Below, in pieces: positions 26,695-37,988 of a stretch of 64,000 bases of DNA. Source of the stretch: Sipunculus nudus (lineage: Eukaryota; Annelida; Sipuncula; Golfingiida; Sipunculidae); assembly GCA_026874595.1 (NCBI GenBank), contig CM049313.1, forward strand, positions 18,723,508 through 18,787,507. Direction: 5' to 3'. Below the pieces are notes generated by a model that did not search any database, was not told the origin of the DNA, and saw only the letters and a program-made list of their open reading frames with translations. Every line of letters begins with the position of its first letter. Position 1 is the stretch's first letter. The translations under genes were made by a program, and so were the position numbers.

Positions 26695-27871
26695 TCATGT
26701 CACTGTAGTGTGACAGTGTGTACATTCATGAAAGGGATTTGTAGGCTCCAGCTACACATTATAACTGATGAATTATTGCGATTTTTTCAAAACTGTTTTC
26801 ACTCACAATTCAGCAGTCTCCAGCCCGGTGCGTGGATATTCAATGAAAAGTTTAGTCTGGTAAAAGCTGTGATATTGTTTCTGCATAAACACCTGATTTG
26901 GCCTAATTAACACTAAACTGACTTCGTAACCATTTCATAAAAAAAAACCTAACCTGTTTAGCGCTGGCCACCGGAGTCTAAAGAAGCCCGGTGCGTAAAT
27001 ATTGTAATAAATTATTACAATGCGTATAACTATGAGGGTTCATGTGTGATTTGCGATTGTTATTTACAGCAAACAACGCGTACGACATGTTTCTTGTGGC
27101 ACATACACAACAGCTTGACTACACGGCTGTTTGCCACTTGCTGATAACTCTTAAGATAGCATCCCTGGTAAAACCCCCTTAATTTGAATTCAACTCAAAA
27201 GCTAACTTAAAATTGAATTTTTAGATTTTGATTATATGAAAAAATACAATTTTATTTAAAAAAAAGGAACGAAAGGTTAAAAAAGTGGTTTGCTTTTACT
27301 GGTTGCTTAAATTGTGTACCATTTAAAATTAAAAAAAAAAATAAAATAATATTGCATAAGAATATGAACGTGAATTTCATTAATACAAATATATCATCAT
27401 AATAAAACACTAAACTAGGATTAAAGTGATGAAAAGTTAATGGATACAATATTAATTTTAATGACTTTTGGGCTTATATTTATTCATGGGGATTTTTTCG
27501 GGGATGCAACTTTGAATTACGGGTATATAATTGGAAAAATATAGCCATTTTCTTCCCTAAGCCGTCAATATACTTCTAAACTCTTACTGCATTTCTAGTA
27601 CACATCTTATTTATTATGAGAATATTCATATTGAATCTACATATACATGTTTCTTATTCTATGTTAATTACATTTTGGTGTCAGTTATTTCCAAGTAACT
27701 TTCTTCAGCACTTTCAGATTCTTTTCTTATTTCAGGGATAATTATACCATTAGCCTTGATTGCTACCGTCTTTCCTGTTTGAGGATTAATTGCCGATCAA
27801 TTTGTTATCTAGAGCCTGTTTTGTTTCACGTTCAACTGCCGATAATCACAACGGTTTCTTTCTTGTTTCAG

Positions 27872-28039
27872 GGATAATTGCTGATAACTTTGCTGATGAG
27901 ATCATCCTTGAGCCAAAAGAAATTGCCAAACATTATCTTAAGACGTGGTTCTTTCTGGATTTGGTCAGTTCCATCCCAATGGACTACATCATTATTATCA
28001 TCTCTCCCGACACCCCAGTTACACAAATAGTTCACGCCG
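27872..28039 (+). CDS. HCN: HCN exon: S2-S3 loop, S3 and start of S3-S4 loop
   Basis: The exon follows a pyrimidine-rich acceptor (tcttgtttcag) and ends at a strong donor (gccg|gtaagt). The first two bases complete a glycine codon begun in an upstream exon not found here, and one base is left over at the 3' end. The 55 full codons read [14 protein letters not shown], then [19 protein letters not shown], then IPMDYI and a short loop. The [23 protein letters not shown] pattern is that of the HCN family just after S2 and through S3. The next exon continues in phase. Remnants of a duplicated acceptor and exon start lie within 140 bp upstream. Assignment to this family is secure; the paralogue number cannot be told. 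Confidence 0.93.
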
Positions 28040-29699
28040 GTAAGTACTGTGCTTTCATATTTGTACTCGTTAATATTGTTTTCTGTATATAAGAAAACTA
28101 ATGTAAGGCCACGCAAAAAAAAGCTGATCAATACGGATTCGTGCTCCCTATTTATCGTTTTTTGTGTTTATTATATGCTCCATTTCAATATTATTATTTA
28201 TTTTTTTGTCTCGCAGTAATGTCCTGGGCAATTATTAGAAATAAAAATAATCACTTCCTCGATGTCTGTAAAACATTTTTTATCTGTGTTGCCTAAGATA
28301 TATTGATTTTTTTTTTGTTTTTACATTTACAAAAAAAAAGTGTTTTTTTATATTTTTTATAATCGCACTCCAAGGCGTGTGTGATCAACAAGAAACAATT
28401 TTCTTTCAAAGATATAGAATCGAAAAATATCGAACAAGTTTTGAATACACACATTAATTTCAACAGGTATAGGCCATTATTAATATGACCAACTATATCC
28501 GCTGAAACGCCATCTAATGCCCAAACAGGACAGTCTCTTAAGCCGGCTGTGTTAGCGGACACTGGCGTATTTAGTTTCTTTTGCTTGTTAATGCGGCTGT
28601 AGAAAATGGGAGTGCTTTGTAACACTATCTGCATCCTGGACTGCTTTACATAAACTTTATTTTATCATGAACATAAAGCCATTTAAATTCAATCTGTACA
28701 TTCCATTATTGTTCACGATTCCCTTTAAACTATTGTCTGGGTTTGCTGGCCATTTCGACTTAATGTTCTATACGTGTGTTTTATTTCTCAAGAATACGTC
28801 CATAGATCTGTCAGTTTTGTATGGGCTTTCCAGAAAGCTGTAGTCCGAATAGGTTTTATCCACTTTGAATCAAAAGGAAAACAACTTCAAATGCAAGCAA
28901 AAAGATGCAACAGATGGAGTTTTAAAATTGATGATGAAATGGTCTATTCAGCAGATCCTTACATCATGAATGTTGATGTGTTTATGCAATTATTAAATAC
29001 AATTGTTGTCCAATGATGACGGAATATTCATTTAACGCCTACAGCATATTTTTCCTATTACGTTAATACCTATATTCCGTACTTTTACATTTTCACACCT
29101 GTCGAAGCAACCTATATCAGTAAGTTTTTTTTTAAGTGAAGAAGAAAAGATATTATATCATAGAATTAACGTCTTTGTCGAATCTTGTATTTAACGCCAC
29201 TGCCCTTCTGCACAGTGGAAGACACAGCACGTTGCAACAATATATCCGATACAAATTTCTCTCGTCTTTCTTTTGCCAGCTTGAACACAAAGTTTCGAAG
29301 GGAGAGTGGGTTGTCCCGAAAAAAAATCCTTGCTATGTACTTACTTATTGTTAAAGGGTACAAACGCTGTCTGGACGTCTATTTAGGTTATATATCAATC
29401 GCCTCGTCAGTACATGAACATTAAATACATTAAAGCTTTTCGTATATATCTAGGCGATATCATCGAAAGGGTCGTGTTATATTTGCCTAATCAATGCTCA
29501 TTATCAGCTGTTTCTACATTCCAAAATTTCTTGCCGTTTAAACCTATGTTAAATTAATACACGCTTTTTACTTCTTTTTTTATTGTATACATTACGCTCA
29601 GAAAGTAAACGCCATGAAAATTTCAACCATATTGAGAACTTGCTTTGGGAGACCTTGTTACGTCGGAAACGGAAATAAACTTTGACTTCCTTTTTTCAG
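28040..29699 (+). other. HCN intron between S3 and S4 exons
   Basis: The intron is AT-rich with several poly-T and poly-A runs. An 80-codon open frame at 28774-29016 has no recognisable similarity or splice context and is treated as chance. No repeats of the named families were seen. Confidence 0.8.
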
Positions 29700-29797
29700 G
29701 AAGAGCTCTTCGAGTGTTCCGGTTAGTAAAGCTGCTCAGTCTCCTCCGCCTACTGCGTCTTTCAAGATTAGTCAGATATATCAGCCAATGGGAGGAG
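29700..29797 (+). CDS. HCN: HCN exon: S4 voltage sensor
   Basis: This 98-nt exon follows acceptor ttttttcag. Two bases complete a split glycine codon, then 32 codons encode the S4 helix. It begins [19 protein letters not shown] and ends [14 protein letters not shown]. Basic residues recur every third position and are interrupted by a serine, as in HCN S4 segments; the trailing QWEE opens the S4-S5 linker. The reading ends on a codon boundary before a gtcagt donor. The donor is weaker than those of neighbouring exons. Relative to my recollection of the family, joining this directly to the S5 exon leaves the linker about two to four residues short, so either the linker is shorter here or a tiny exon is missed. 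Confidence 0.94.
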
Positions 29798-31546
29798 GTC
29801 AGTATATGCTAATTTCAGTTCATAAATATGTATATCTATTAGCATAATTTATAATTGTTACAATTTATTTTTTTTTTAATTTATAAAGCTTGTATTACTA
29901 TAATGTCCTTTATATATTCTCATAATTATTCTTAATAACAGACTTGTAGTACCATTTGGAAGACGTACTAACAACAATATCTCCTTTAATTGTTTACACA
30001 TAATTGGTGTTACTTTACAACCCGTCTTTCTCAGTGAAGGAGTGAAATCATTTTGGAAAATGATGAATATTGTGGAATATTGCCACTGGTGTTATGTTAA
30101 CATGGAAAATATTGAATATTTGATAATTGCAGTCAGTTACGTTTTCAGGGGTTCATTAAGGGAATAAAGTTATCCATCTTTACCTGCATTTATTATTGTT
30201 ACCTTGATCATTTGCACATGTCCTCGTAACAATTATCAAGGTCACAAATAACTCAATTCTTCCGGCCCCGACACGTTTGATATAATGGAGAGAAACTAGC
30301 GACCTCATAGTTTGGTTCTTAAAATGCGTGAAGGAGATTTGCTATTTGTAACAGTACTTAAGGATGAAAATCATAACTCTCCACTCCACTGTGGCAAATA
30401 ATATAAATACGGACAGACAAAAAATACAGAATTTCTGCTATCAAAAAGGGCCTTTTCCCACGAAGACACTACAATAAACCTAGCCAGCTGTAGCCATGCC
30501 TTACGTAGATTTTTTTTTACAACAGCAGATAAAAATAGTACTTGTCCCAGAGATAAATATAAAGTTATTACAAATTCAAAGACAGTACAGAATTAAAGGC
30601 GAATGAAAAATTAACTGATACAGCGGAGCCCGCAACGGAAATTTCTAAAGTGCTCCTGATGGAGGGCGTGAACTCGTTTTTTTATCCACTTTTTTTTAAA
30701 TGGTATGTTGTTCATTTAGTTTGCCAGACGACAGCTGTTGTGAAACGCTTACTAGACGCAGAAGAAATGTCAGTCACTTAAAAATCACTCGCGGGATTCT
30801 TTTCGATCGTAAGCGGTTATTAAATAAGTAAATTGGACACTTTGTTCCCGGGCTCCTTATGGTCCTGAATGTCCCGTATCCAAACATGTATATGCATACA
30901 GATGCTACAGTTTTAAGGCTGATGACTGTAGCAAACCATGTTGTAAATATTTAAAAGAAACCGTTGCCGTGGACTGTACGGTGCATCAGGGCCGGGCCAT
31001 GTGATCAGGGGATGTCCGGCCCGAACTGGATCCGTTCCCCCGTGACGTCAGTAAATGTTAATGCAACAGCATATAAATGATTCATTTCGAACACAGTCTG
31101 GCGATGTTCACCATGTACAGATCAAGTCGGGACTGGCTGCACGCCGCCATGTATAATTTACCAGGGGTTTTATTACTACCTCAAAGACGGACTGCTTCCT
31201 CAATGTTCTCATACTTCCCTTTGAAACACAAGACATTATTTAGTATCTAAAATGACACCTGGGCGTCCCTCTTTATGTTTTATGATTAATAGGCCATCCT
31301 TCCAAGATGCTTGTTTAAAAAAATAACTGCCGCTTGTCTGTGACAGCAACAATGGTATCAGTTATGTCGATTGGTTCTGTATCAACACAAATGGAATAAA
31401 TTGGATATGTTAAGATCTGATATGTCTTGCACGAGGTTTGAGAGCTCAATCTCCTTGGTAGCTATGGGAACAATAAACTGTCGACATGTCACGTGACTTC
31501 GTGCACTTATTGACTCGGGATGAATGTAATGCTCGCTTTAGTACCA

Positions 31547-31745
31547 GGGGCGGATCCAGGATTTAGGAAAAGGGGGATGTCCAACCTAGGAGGACTAATG
31601 GAAAACTTAAAAAAAGGTCCCCGGGTCCGGAAAGGGGGGGGGGGGTCCAGGCAGCAAAATTTTGTCTGAAACCTTAAAAAAGGTTGCTTCGGAGGAAATA
31701 GGGGGCGGTCCAGACCCCTGGACCCCCCCCCCCCCCCCCCTTGAC
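31547..31745 (+). mobile_element. Short repeat beginning gggcggatccagg
   Basis: It starts ccaggggcggatccagga, contains paired ccttaaaaaaggt blocks and ends in a run of 18 C. A relative in the opposite orientation is at 21660-21848. This type of short element with a GGCGGATCC end is widespread in marine invertebrate genomes (recalled, not checked). Confidence 0.55.
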
Positions 31746-32927
31746 TCGCTTCTTATTTCATCACATGTACGTTTCGATACAATTACGTCCCATTGGAGCA
31801 ATTCACGACTTTAAACTGACTCCGTTAATTGTTAGTGCATCTTACCTGCTGAGACGTCCAGCGATACAACATATATTCTTTTTTTATTTTACTAAAAATT
31901 ATCAACATGTTATGGCTGTATTAGTGCTATTATAACATGTATACATATAAATACACAGGAACTCGTAAAATTACTGAAACTTGCCAAAATGCATATCCCC
32001 GCCAAAGTTAAATAAGTTTATGTTTATGGATAATACCTCTAGAAGATTAAGAATACCAGCTTGATATTGTTCTATGTTCCTAATAACACCCTAATATTCC
32101 ACCATGTGTCAGCACTTGTCGCGGTCTTTTTTCTTTTTTTTTTTATTGTGTTATTGTATTTTATTTTGTTTGTTTGTTTGTTTGTTTTATCGGGCCTATG
32201 AACATACAATAATTATCTTGCCTCAGCACCTTGATTCATATCAAAATTTAATCACCTGTAAAACAAATAATATAAATCCTTTCTTCTTTCACGACGAACA
32301 GACAGAGAGACATTAAAAGAAACTATTACCGGATGAATGTACTTTGTCTATATGTAAACACTTTTACCGTGAGTCTTGCTGACTTGTGGGAGTGCTGCAG
32401 TTCCTGGCTCAGCGTTTCTCCGTGGCTGGTGTTGGAAGATGGGAATAATAACGATCCGAGGTCGGCCTTGATTGCTCAAAGTTCTCAGCATGAAGGCAAA
32501 CGACATGGCTAGGCTAATGGTTGGAAAGCATCTGTATATCGTCCGCCTTTGTTTGATACCAGATCCACAAAGGAATTTTTCTTGTCCTAACTACTCCCAC
32601 CCGTGTAGATGCCGCCTTACAAATGAAAGACCGGCCCACCCAGATGCCCTAAACAGTACAGTGCTACCTATAATGTATGACTCTATATGTAATGTGCACT
32701 TTTAAAGTTCAGTTTCCTAATGAAGGGTTGTTTTACCCAGGAAATCGAACTTTGAACACATATACCCTAAGCGGACAAAATTCCAACCTCCCAGATTATT
32801 TCATAAGTCCAATTGTTCATAAGATGTTAATACTCTTTATTTCCACCATATTACAACCGCAGGGGTAATAACCAGAGTTTTTGTAAAATGCATCTTTCGA
32901 ACAGTTAGATTATTGTTTTAAAAGATC

Positions 32928-33200
32928 GGTCCTTGATCTGTTGGTGTCACTGTCTGTTGAATGAGGATAAAGGTATTCATACGATGAATATGATATATTT
33001 GTAATAAGCCTGGATTTCAGGTTTTATATGCACGAGGCCAGGAATAATCCAGAAGTCATAATCTTTCGTTAAGACATTAGTGTGAATCTCTGGTTCTATA
33101 ACATCTTAGCTAAGTAGATGTAACAGCAATATTATAGAACGGTCAGAGGTCTGCGTTCGCACAGTGATCACGGGAGCCTCCCCTGGGCGATAATAGGCTA
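32928..33200 (-). mobile_element. SINE family C, inverted copy in an HCN intron
   Basis: It starts with the 3' end ttgatctgttggtgtcactg, then aaggtattcatacgatgaat, taataagcctggatttcagg and cgaggccaggaataatccag. The tRNA-like head near 33150 is decayed. Confidence 0.68.
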
Positions 33201-34670
33201 AGAAGGTGACGACCTTGACAAATAAATATCATTTTCAAATCTTTCACCAATGGCTATTATTCTGACCAAAAGTCAGTTTCTATAAATCAGAGATTTTCGA
33301 AATCCAGCGCAGAGAATTTTTTTTTTTTTTTTTTTTTTTTTGCGTCGATTGTTTTGGGCTATTTGGACCTTAGGAAGCCCTCACCTTCTAAAAATAATGG
33401 ACCCACAAATATCGGTTTAGGAATAAACTCACAAACTCTACTTGAAGGCGGAATGTCCATTTTTAGACAGAATAATACAAGTAACAAGATGAGAAAATGC
33501 AGTTAGTGCATACATACATACACATGTAGCTACATACATATAAATACAGAGAAACTGCAGACTAGACCAGTTTAGTCATCAAGTCTGCACGGTCTGCTTT
33601 CTTAACATTCAAGTATACCACAAACTAAACATTCAAGTATACCACACTTTTGCTCAAGTCTAAATAAAAACGTTTCGTGACATTGTTGGACAGCTATTAC
33701 GTCACAGGGTGACGTTGAGAATCCCCTGACAGCTCACACTGATGCGTGTGGGAGTGGCAATCAAGACATTCAGGGACGCTACTTTTAACGTTATCGATTC
33801 TGCATAGAGATACATATTAAACAAATGGGGGAAAATTATTTCATTTTACTGAGATGTCCTATGTATTCTTAGTTATGTTTTTATTTTTTTAATTAAAGCA
33901 TTGATCATTGAATAAAATTGATTTACACGCATTCCTTGTCTTTTCAGGGGCAGCATAAATCAACATTTCATCTCCGACTGATGTAATTAATGTTTGTTAA
34001 TACATGTTACATGTTATTTTATTTCCTAAATCTGACAGTTGTAGGTGACCCATGGAAAATCGGGAAGCAGATAGCTCAACACTCAATATATAACTGTTTG
34101 GTTTCTTTAACAGCGTATTGGTAAATTTTATTTTATTTGATTCATTTTCTGTGTAGTATAAGTACATGTGTATTCCTCTTTTTACACAATCGTAAGCTGT
34201 CGTAATGTAAAATCCACCAGGCGCATGCAACATTAATGCCTGTAATAAAGAAACAGTGGTACTTTTAGAAGTAAGACAACATTTGAAAAGTATTGTCATA
34301 ATACTGATATCAACACTTTTGTAAAGAACTGTACACCAAGTATAGCTAAGCAACTTATATGTTAACTATATATATATCCAGAAATAGTCTGAAAACCAGA
34401 TAACCAAATCTAATTAAATTGCTTTATATTTCAGCAAACATTTTGATTGGGCACATTGTATAAATTTGTTTTTCTTTTATTTATTCTTCTGGAAGGTCAA
34501 CGAAATGTTAAGGAGTTGATGCTTGTTACATGGACCACAATATTGCACCAAATAATTTATGTTTTATGTGTATTTTGTTCATGGTGTGCTGTCGCGCCTC
34601 GCGCCACATCGCGTCGCTGCAACACATCAATTCATACTTCCGCACTAATAACCATTGGTTATTTTTCCAG

Positions 34671-34820
34671 TTGTTATCCGTTGCCAGTAAATTTATGCGT
34701 ATCTTCAACTTGGTTTGCCTGATACTCTTACTGGCTCATTGGACGGGATGCCTGCAGTGGCTTGTGCCAATGGTTCAAGGGTTCCCGAGCGGCTCCTGGG
34801 TAGCCATAAATGAACTGCAG
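34671..34820 (+). CDS. HCN: HCN alternative exon, S5 version 1
   Basis: A 150-nt exon, exactly 50 codons in phase 0/0, lies between acceptor ttatttttccag and donor cag|gtaaca. It encodes the end of the S4-S5 linker (LLSVASKFM), the S5 helix (RIFNLVCLILLLAHWTGC) and the outer turret ([16 protein letters not shown]). RIFNL, HW.GC and the [13 protein letters not shown] ending are HCN features. A second exon of identical length and phase encodes the same segment at 35638-35787, so this is one of a pair. Of 50 positions, 13 differ, including K/M in the linker, T/N in S5, M/N and V/L in the turret, and G/D near its end. Including both copies would stay in frame but give two S5 segments. Confidence 0.94.
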
Positions 34821-34831
34821 GTAACATCACG

Positions 34832-35324
34832 TCATGACGTCATGATTTCTGCGGCGTCACGTGATCCGTCGGTATTGTGTCATGGCGCACGCATGACGTC
34901 ACGAGTGTGTGCTCTCTCTTTGTCCTCGGCTGGTGTGGATGGACATTTGTTATGTTGTCACCGTTGGTGTGTGCACTGCCAAATTTGCCGCGCGCTGCCT
35001 CTTATATCCCACCCCCTCCCTATCCTCGCTTTGTGTCATTCCTCTATACTTCCGTAACACCTTTTTCTCCATTTTTGAAAGGGATGTAAGACACGGCCAG
35101 GTAACATTTGCTTTGTGATTTGAGATACTATTTTGACTTGATGACGTCACGTTTTTGGATTGACACGCCAGGACTAGTGGGAGACACGTAAAATGTTTGT
35201 TTAATTGGCTTAATTGCATGTGTAAGCAAATTAAAGAAAAAGCACAGCCATAGCTTTCGATTCCCTAGCTGATTAGTGTTTAAGTCCCTATCATGCCTGG
35301 AGTATGCACCAATCGTGACGTCAT
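34832..35324. promoter_or_regulatory. Cluster of TGACGTCA palindromes in the intron between alternative S5 exons
   Basis: Four perfect TGACGTCA 8-mers lie at 34835-34842, 34894-34901, 35142-35149 and 35316-35323. The first is inside a 14-nt perfect palindrome (34832-34845) starting 12 nt after the version-1 donor. The 11-mer atgacgtcacg occurs twice (34893-34903 and 35141-35151), and both copies are exact reverse complements of 35314-35324. As DNA the 8-mer is the consensus cAMP-response element; as RNA the copies could pair. Which, if either, matters is unknown. The motif is also frequent elsewhere in the window. Confidence 0.35.
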
Positions 35325-35637
35325 ACAAGAATTGTGACGTCCTCTGAACTTGTGACTTCTCTTCTTTGTTCTACTTCAGGTTACGTGGCCAGAATTACTT
35401 GTCGTGGAAGTAAGTGAAATTCTTGCAAAACCGTATCAGTATGCAAGATCACAATGATACCCTTTATAATGTGCTCACATGTAATTGTGCCACCCGACAT
35501 TGTGTGAGGGACACGCATGTCACTCAAAAGCTCAACCACCTGTGTCGTGCCTCATCTGCATAACACGCCCCGCCCGCCTGTTTCTATGTGGCCACGTGAC
35601 AAGCAGAAAGTGAGTACTTCTGTCCACTCTCTTTCAG

Positions 35638-35787
35638 TTCTTGAGTGTAGCTGGGATGTTCGTGAGAATATTCAACCTTATCTGCCTGATGTTACTTCTT
35701 GCGCATTGGAACGGCTGTATGCAATTCCTAATACCCAATCTACAGGGCTTCCCAAGCGACTCATGGGTAGCAATAAATGAACTCCAG
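35638..35787 (+). CDS. HCN: HCN alternative exon, S5 version 2
   Basis: This exon is 150 nt and phase 0/0, between acceptor actctctttcag and donor cag|gtatga. It encodes FLSVAGMFV, then [18 protein letters not shown], then the turret [16 protein letters not shown]. It aligns without gaps to the exon at 34671-34820 with 37 of 50 residues identical (counted by eye). The open frame, intact splice sites and conserved family residues show that it is not a decayed copy. Version 2 looks closer to the invertebrate consensus I recall (FLxxAxxF at the start), so version 1 may be the more diverged form; this is inference. Both versions can splice from the S4 exon and to the pore exon. Confidence 0.94.
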
Positions 35788-36045
35788 GTATGAACTTCAT
35801 GAATATTCAATTTGCGGACACTTAACAGAATAACCATCCAGATTTTATTGCATGTTATCTTTTTCTTAAGCCTTTTACTTAACCCCGCATGCGTACTCTA
35901 TAGTCGGCTTTTATTACCGTTATGCCTGCTTTATTTTGCCGTTGGCTTATCACGTACACGATATTGTTTTGCATGCATGCAACGCGCTTGCTGGACATAT
36001 GAATTATAAAATCAATATGGATTACTTTAACGAATTAATATTTTC

Positions 36046-36091
<46 letters not shown>

Positions 36092-37526
36092 CAGAAGATT
36101 CAAACTAACTGTAATACACTTTTAGGTCATGGTAATTTACCGCATATTCGTTCTATATAGGGTAACAGTTTTAGCATCAGCTGCGCAGTTTGATTGGTTA
36201 TAAACTAACCAGCTCTTACGGCGGTTTTATTTGTGAACAAATCAGTGGCTGACTCAAACTATATATATATATAAAGCACCTTAGCATTCTGTGTTGAGTT
36301 TTAAATCATTTATGACTAGCGTAAATACGTCCCAGTGAATTCTGTTATTAGCTGTTAAAAATCTTAAGTCAAATGAAGAGTATTTTAAATTTGATAAGGC
36401 TACATCAGTGAAATGACATTTCTTTTATTTTAAAATATGAAAATTTTGTTTATTTCATTTATAAATCTACCATTTTTTTAACCATCCTCTTTTATTTGCA
36501 GCACATCCCATCAGGAAATCTCATGTATACCATGTTTAAATATATTATTGTAAAGACATTTTCAGCAAATACCTATCGACAAATCATATTTTTTTTCACT
36601 TTTATTCTATAATTCAAGCACCATTATCACATAATCACTATTTTATCATTTTTCGTCTTCACAACTACACGTAACATTCATTTATCAATTGTGGAAAAAA
36701 AAAACAATTCAAATTTATCATCATGTATTTTGAAGCACTTGTCTTATTGCCACTGGCATGCCTTGTTTTACCGTTACAGTGATACAGTATTCATATGTAA
36801 ATATTCTGCATATTGAAGCCATCTGGTCAACTATTAGAACTTGCTCAATTACTTGCATGACGTCCGCCTCGACGCTGGACAATAGGAAATACTGATATCG
36901 CTAACATAGCATGCCGGCGCTGTGTCGGACCCGGACTATAGTCAAATTATAAAGATATTTCATTAACTGCATGTATACGGCATACCCGATATTAATGAAA
37001 TTCTCGCTCCGCAGGTCTCCTTAGCAGAAACGATGACGTTATACTTTCCAATACAGTGTCACAGATTAGTCGATTAAATCCCCCAGTATATCCCTTTTAC
37101 AGCTATTAAACAGCATTTTAAGTGTCCGTTATTTTATATTAGATTTGTTAGTTTAATAAAAGTGTATTTTATGAGGAAACTTTATCATGTGTATCATGTA
37201 TAAATATTCAATATCATTGTAAATATCTTTTAAAGATGTTATACAGTTTTCAGATATAATTCAAGCAAGTAACCTCTTTCTTAACAAGTGACGACCTTTA
37301 ATAATTGATGAATCCATAGTATACCAAGTGTCTTCAAGAACGGTCACGTAACAGGAATAATTTGTGACCGTTAGGGTGGTCTGAACCACTAACATGCTTT
37401 CTCATTAAATTGGTAATTTCATAACCTTTGATCTACATTTTACTAACACTTTAACCTGTGATCTATTTTTCACAAACCACTGATTCGCCATTCCATGACC
37501 TTAAACCTTTGATCTACTTTTCACAG
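35788..37526 (+). other. HCN intron between alternative S5 and pore exons
   Basis: It holds a (TA)n microsatellite at about 36047-36090 and otherwise unique AT-rich sequence. The last 110 bp contain three imperfect copies of the polypyrimidine and acceptor neighbourhood that precedes the pore exon. No third S5-like exon was seen. Confidence 0.75.
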
Positions 37527-37745
37527 ACCGTTGATTGGACGGAGCAGTACACGTGGGCGCTGTTTAAAGCACTGTCACACATGTTGTGCATTGGGTATGG
37601 TCGTTTCCCGCCTCGCAGCACCACCGATGTGTGGCTGACAATGGTGTCCATGTTGATCGGGGCCACGTGCTACGCCTTGTTTGTCGGTCACGCCACCACG
37701 CTCATCCAGTCGTTTGACACTTCCAAGCGACTCTACAGGGAAAAG
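37527..37745 (+). CDS. HCN: HCN exon: pore helix, CIGYG selectivity filter and S6
   Basis: A 219-nt, 73-codon phase 0/0 exon runs from acceptor acttttcacag to donor aag|gtaggc. It encodes the turret end ([13 protein letters not shown]), the pore helix and filter ([16 protein letters not shown]), the S6 region ([29 protein letters not shown], given in outline) and the first C-linker residues up to YREK. The cysteine two residues before GYG and the arginine just after it are typical of HCN channels, which conduct both sodium and potassium. The glycine and ATCYA of S6 match the family. Decayed copies of the acceptor region precede the exon. The following intron is very long (21.5 kb). Confidence 0.96.
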
Positions 37746-37988
37746 GTAGGCCACTTTATGTCATTTGCTGGTTCTAACTAAGGGTTTTTTGTGTATAATA
37801 TTAGCGTTCGCTTGTGAGCTTGATGTCTGCAATCGACGAGCGATGGAGCGTAGGCAGAGAGGGAAACAAGCGATTATGGTAGATTTAAGAGAACGAACTT
37901 GGAAATACGGTCTGTCACCGAGGACTCATATTGTGCCGAAGTGCAAAAAGGGACAATAAAAAGGGAAGATATAGGAAAATTTTTACAA

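Larger units (their letters stand above)
21849..27735. other. Mostly unassigned DNA upstream of the first HCN exon seen
   Basis: It holds the LINE relic near 23855, a G tract near 23007, a TA tract at 25701 and the 26311-26694 minus-strand frame. Imperfect ctctgaat/gattca repeats occur at 23450-23590. The S1/S2 HCN exon was looked for here and not found. Confidence 0.6.
29798..34670 (+). other. HCN intron between S4 and alternative S5 exons
   Basis: About 4.9 kb. It contains a MITE-like element (about 31547-31745) ending in C tracts, a minus-strand SINE (32928-33200), a 25-nt T run at 33317-33341, a short direct repeat (acattcaagtataccaca) near 33606 and 33628, and a 118-codon minus-strand open frame at 33997-34353 that I do not recognise. 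If a micro-exon for the S4-S5 linker exists, it should be in this intron. Confidence 0.75.

Noticed and set aside
34530-35057. 175-codon plus-strand frame as an intact gene
   Set aside because: Only its middle (34671-34820) is HCN coding; the rest is intron read through in the same frame past the donor.
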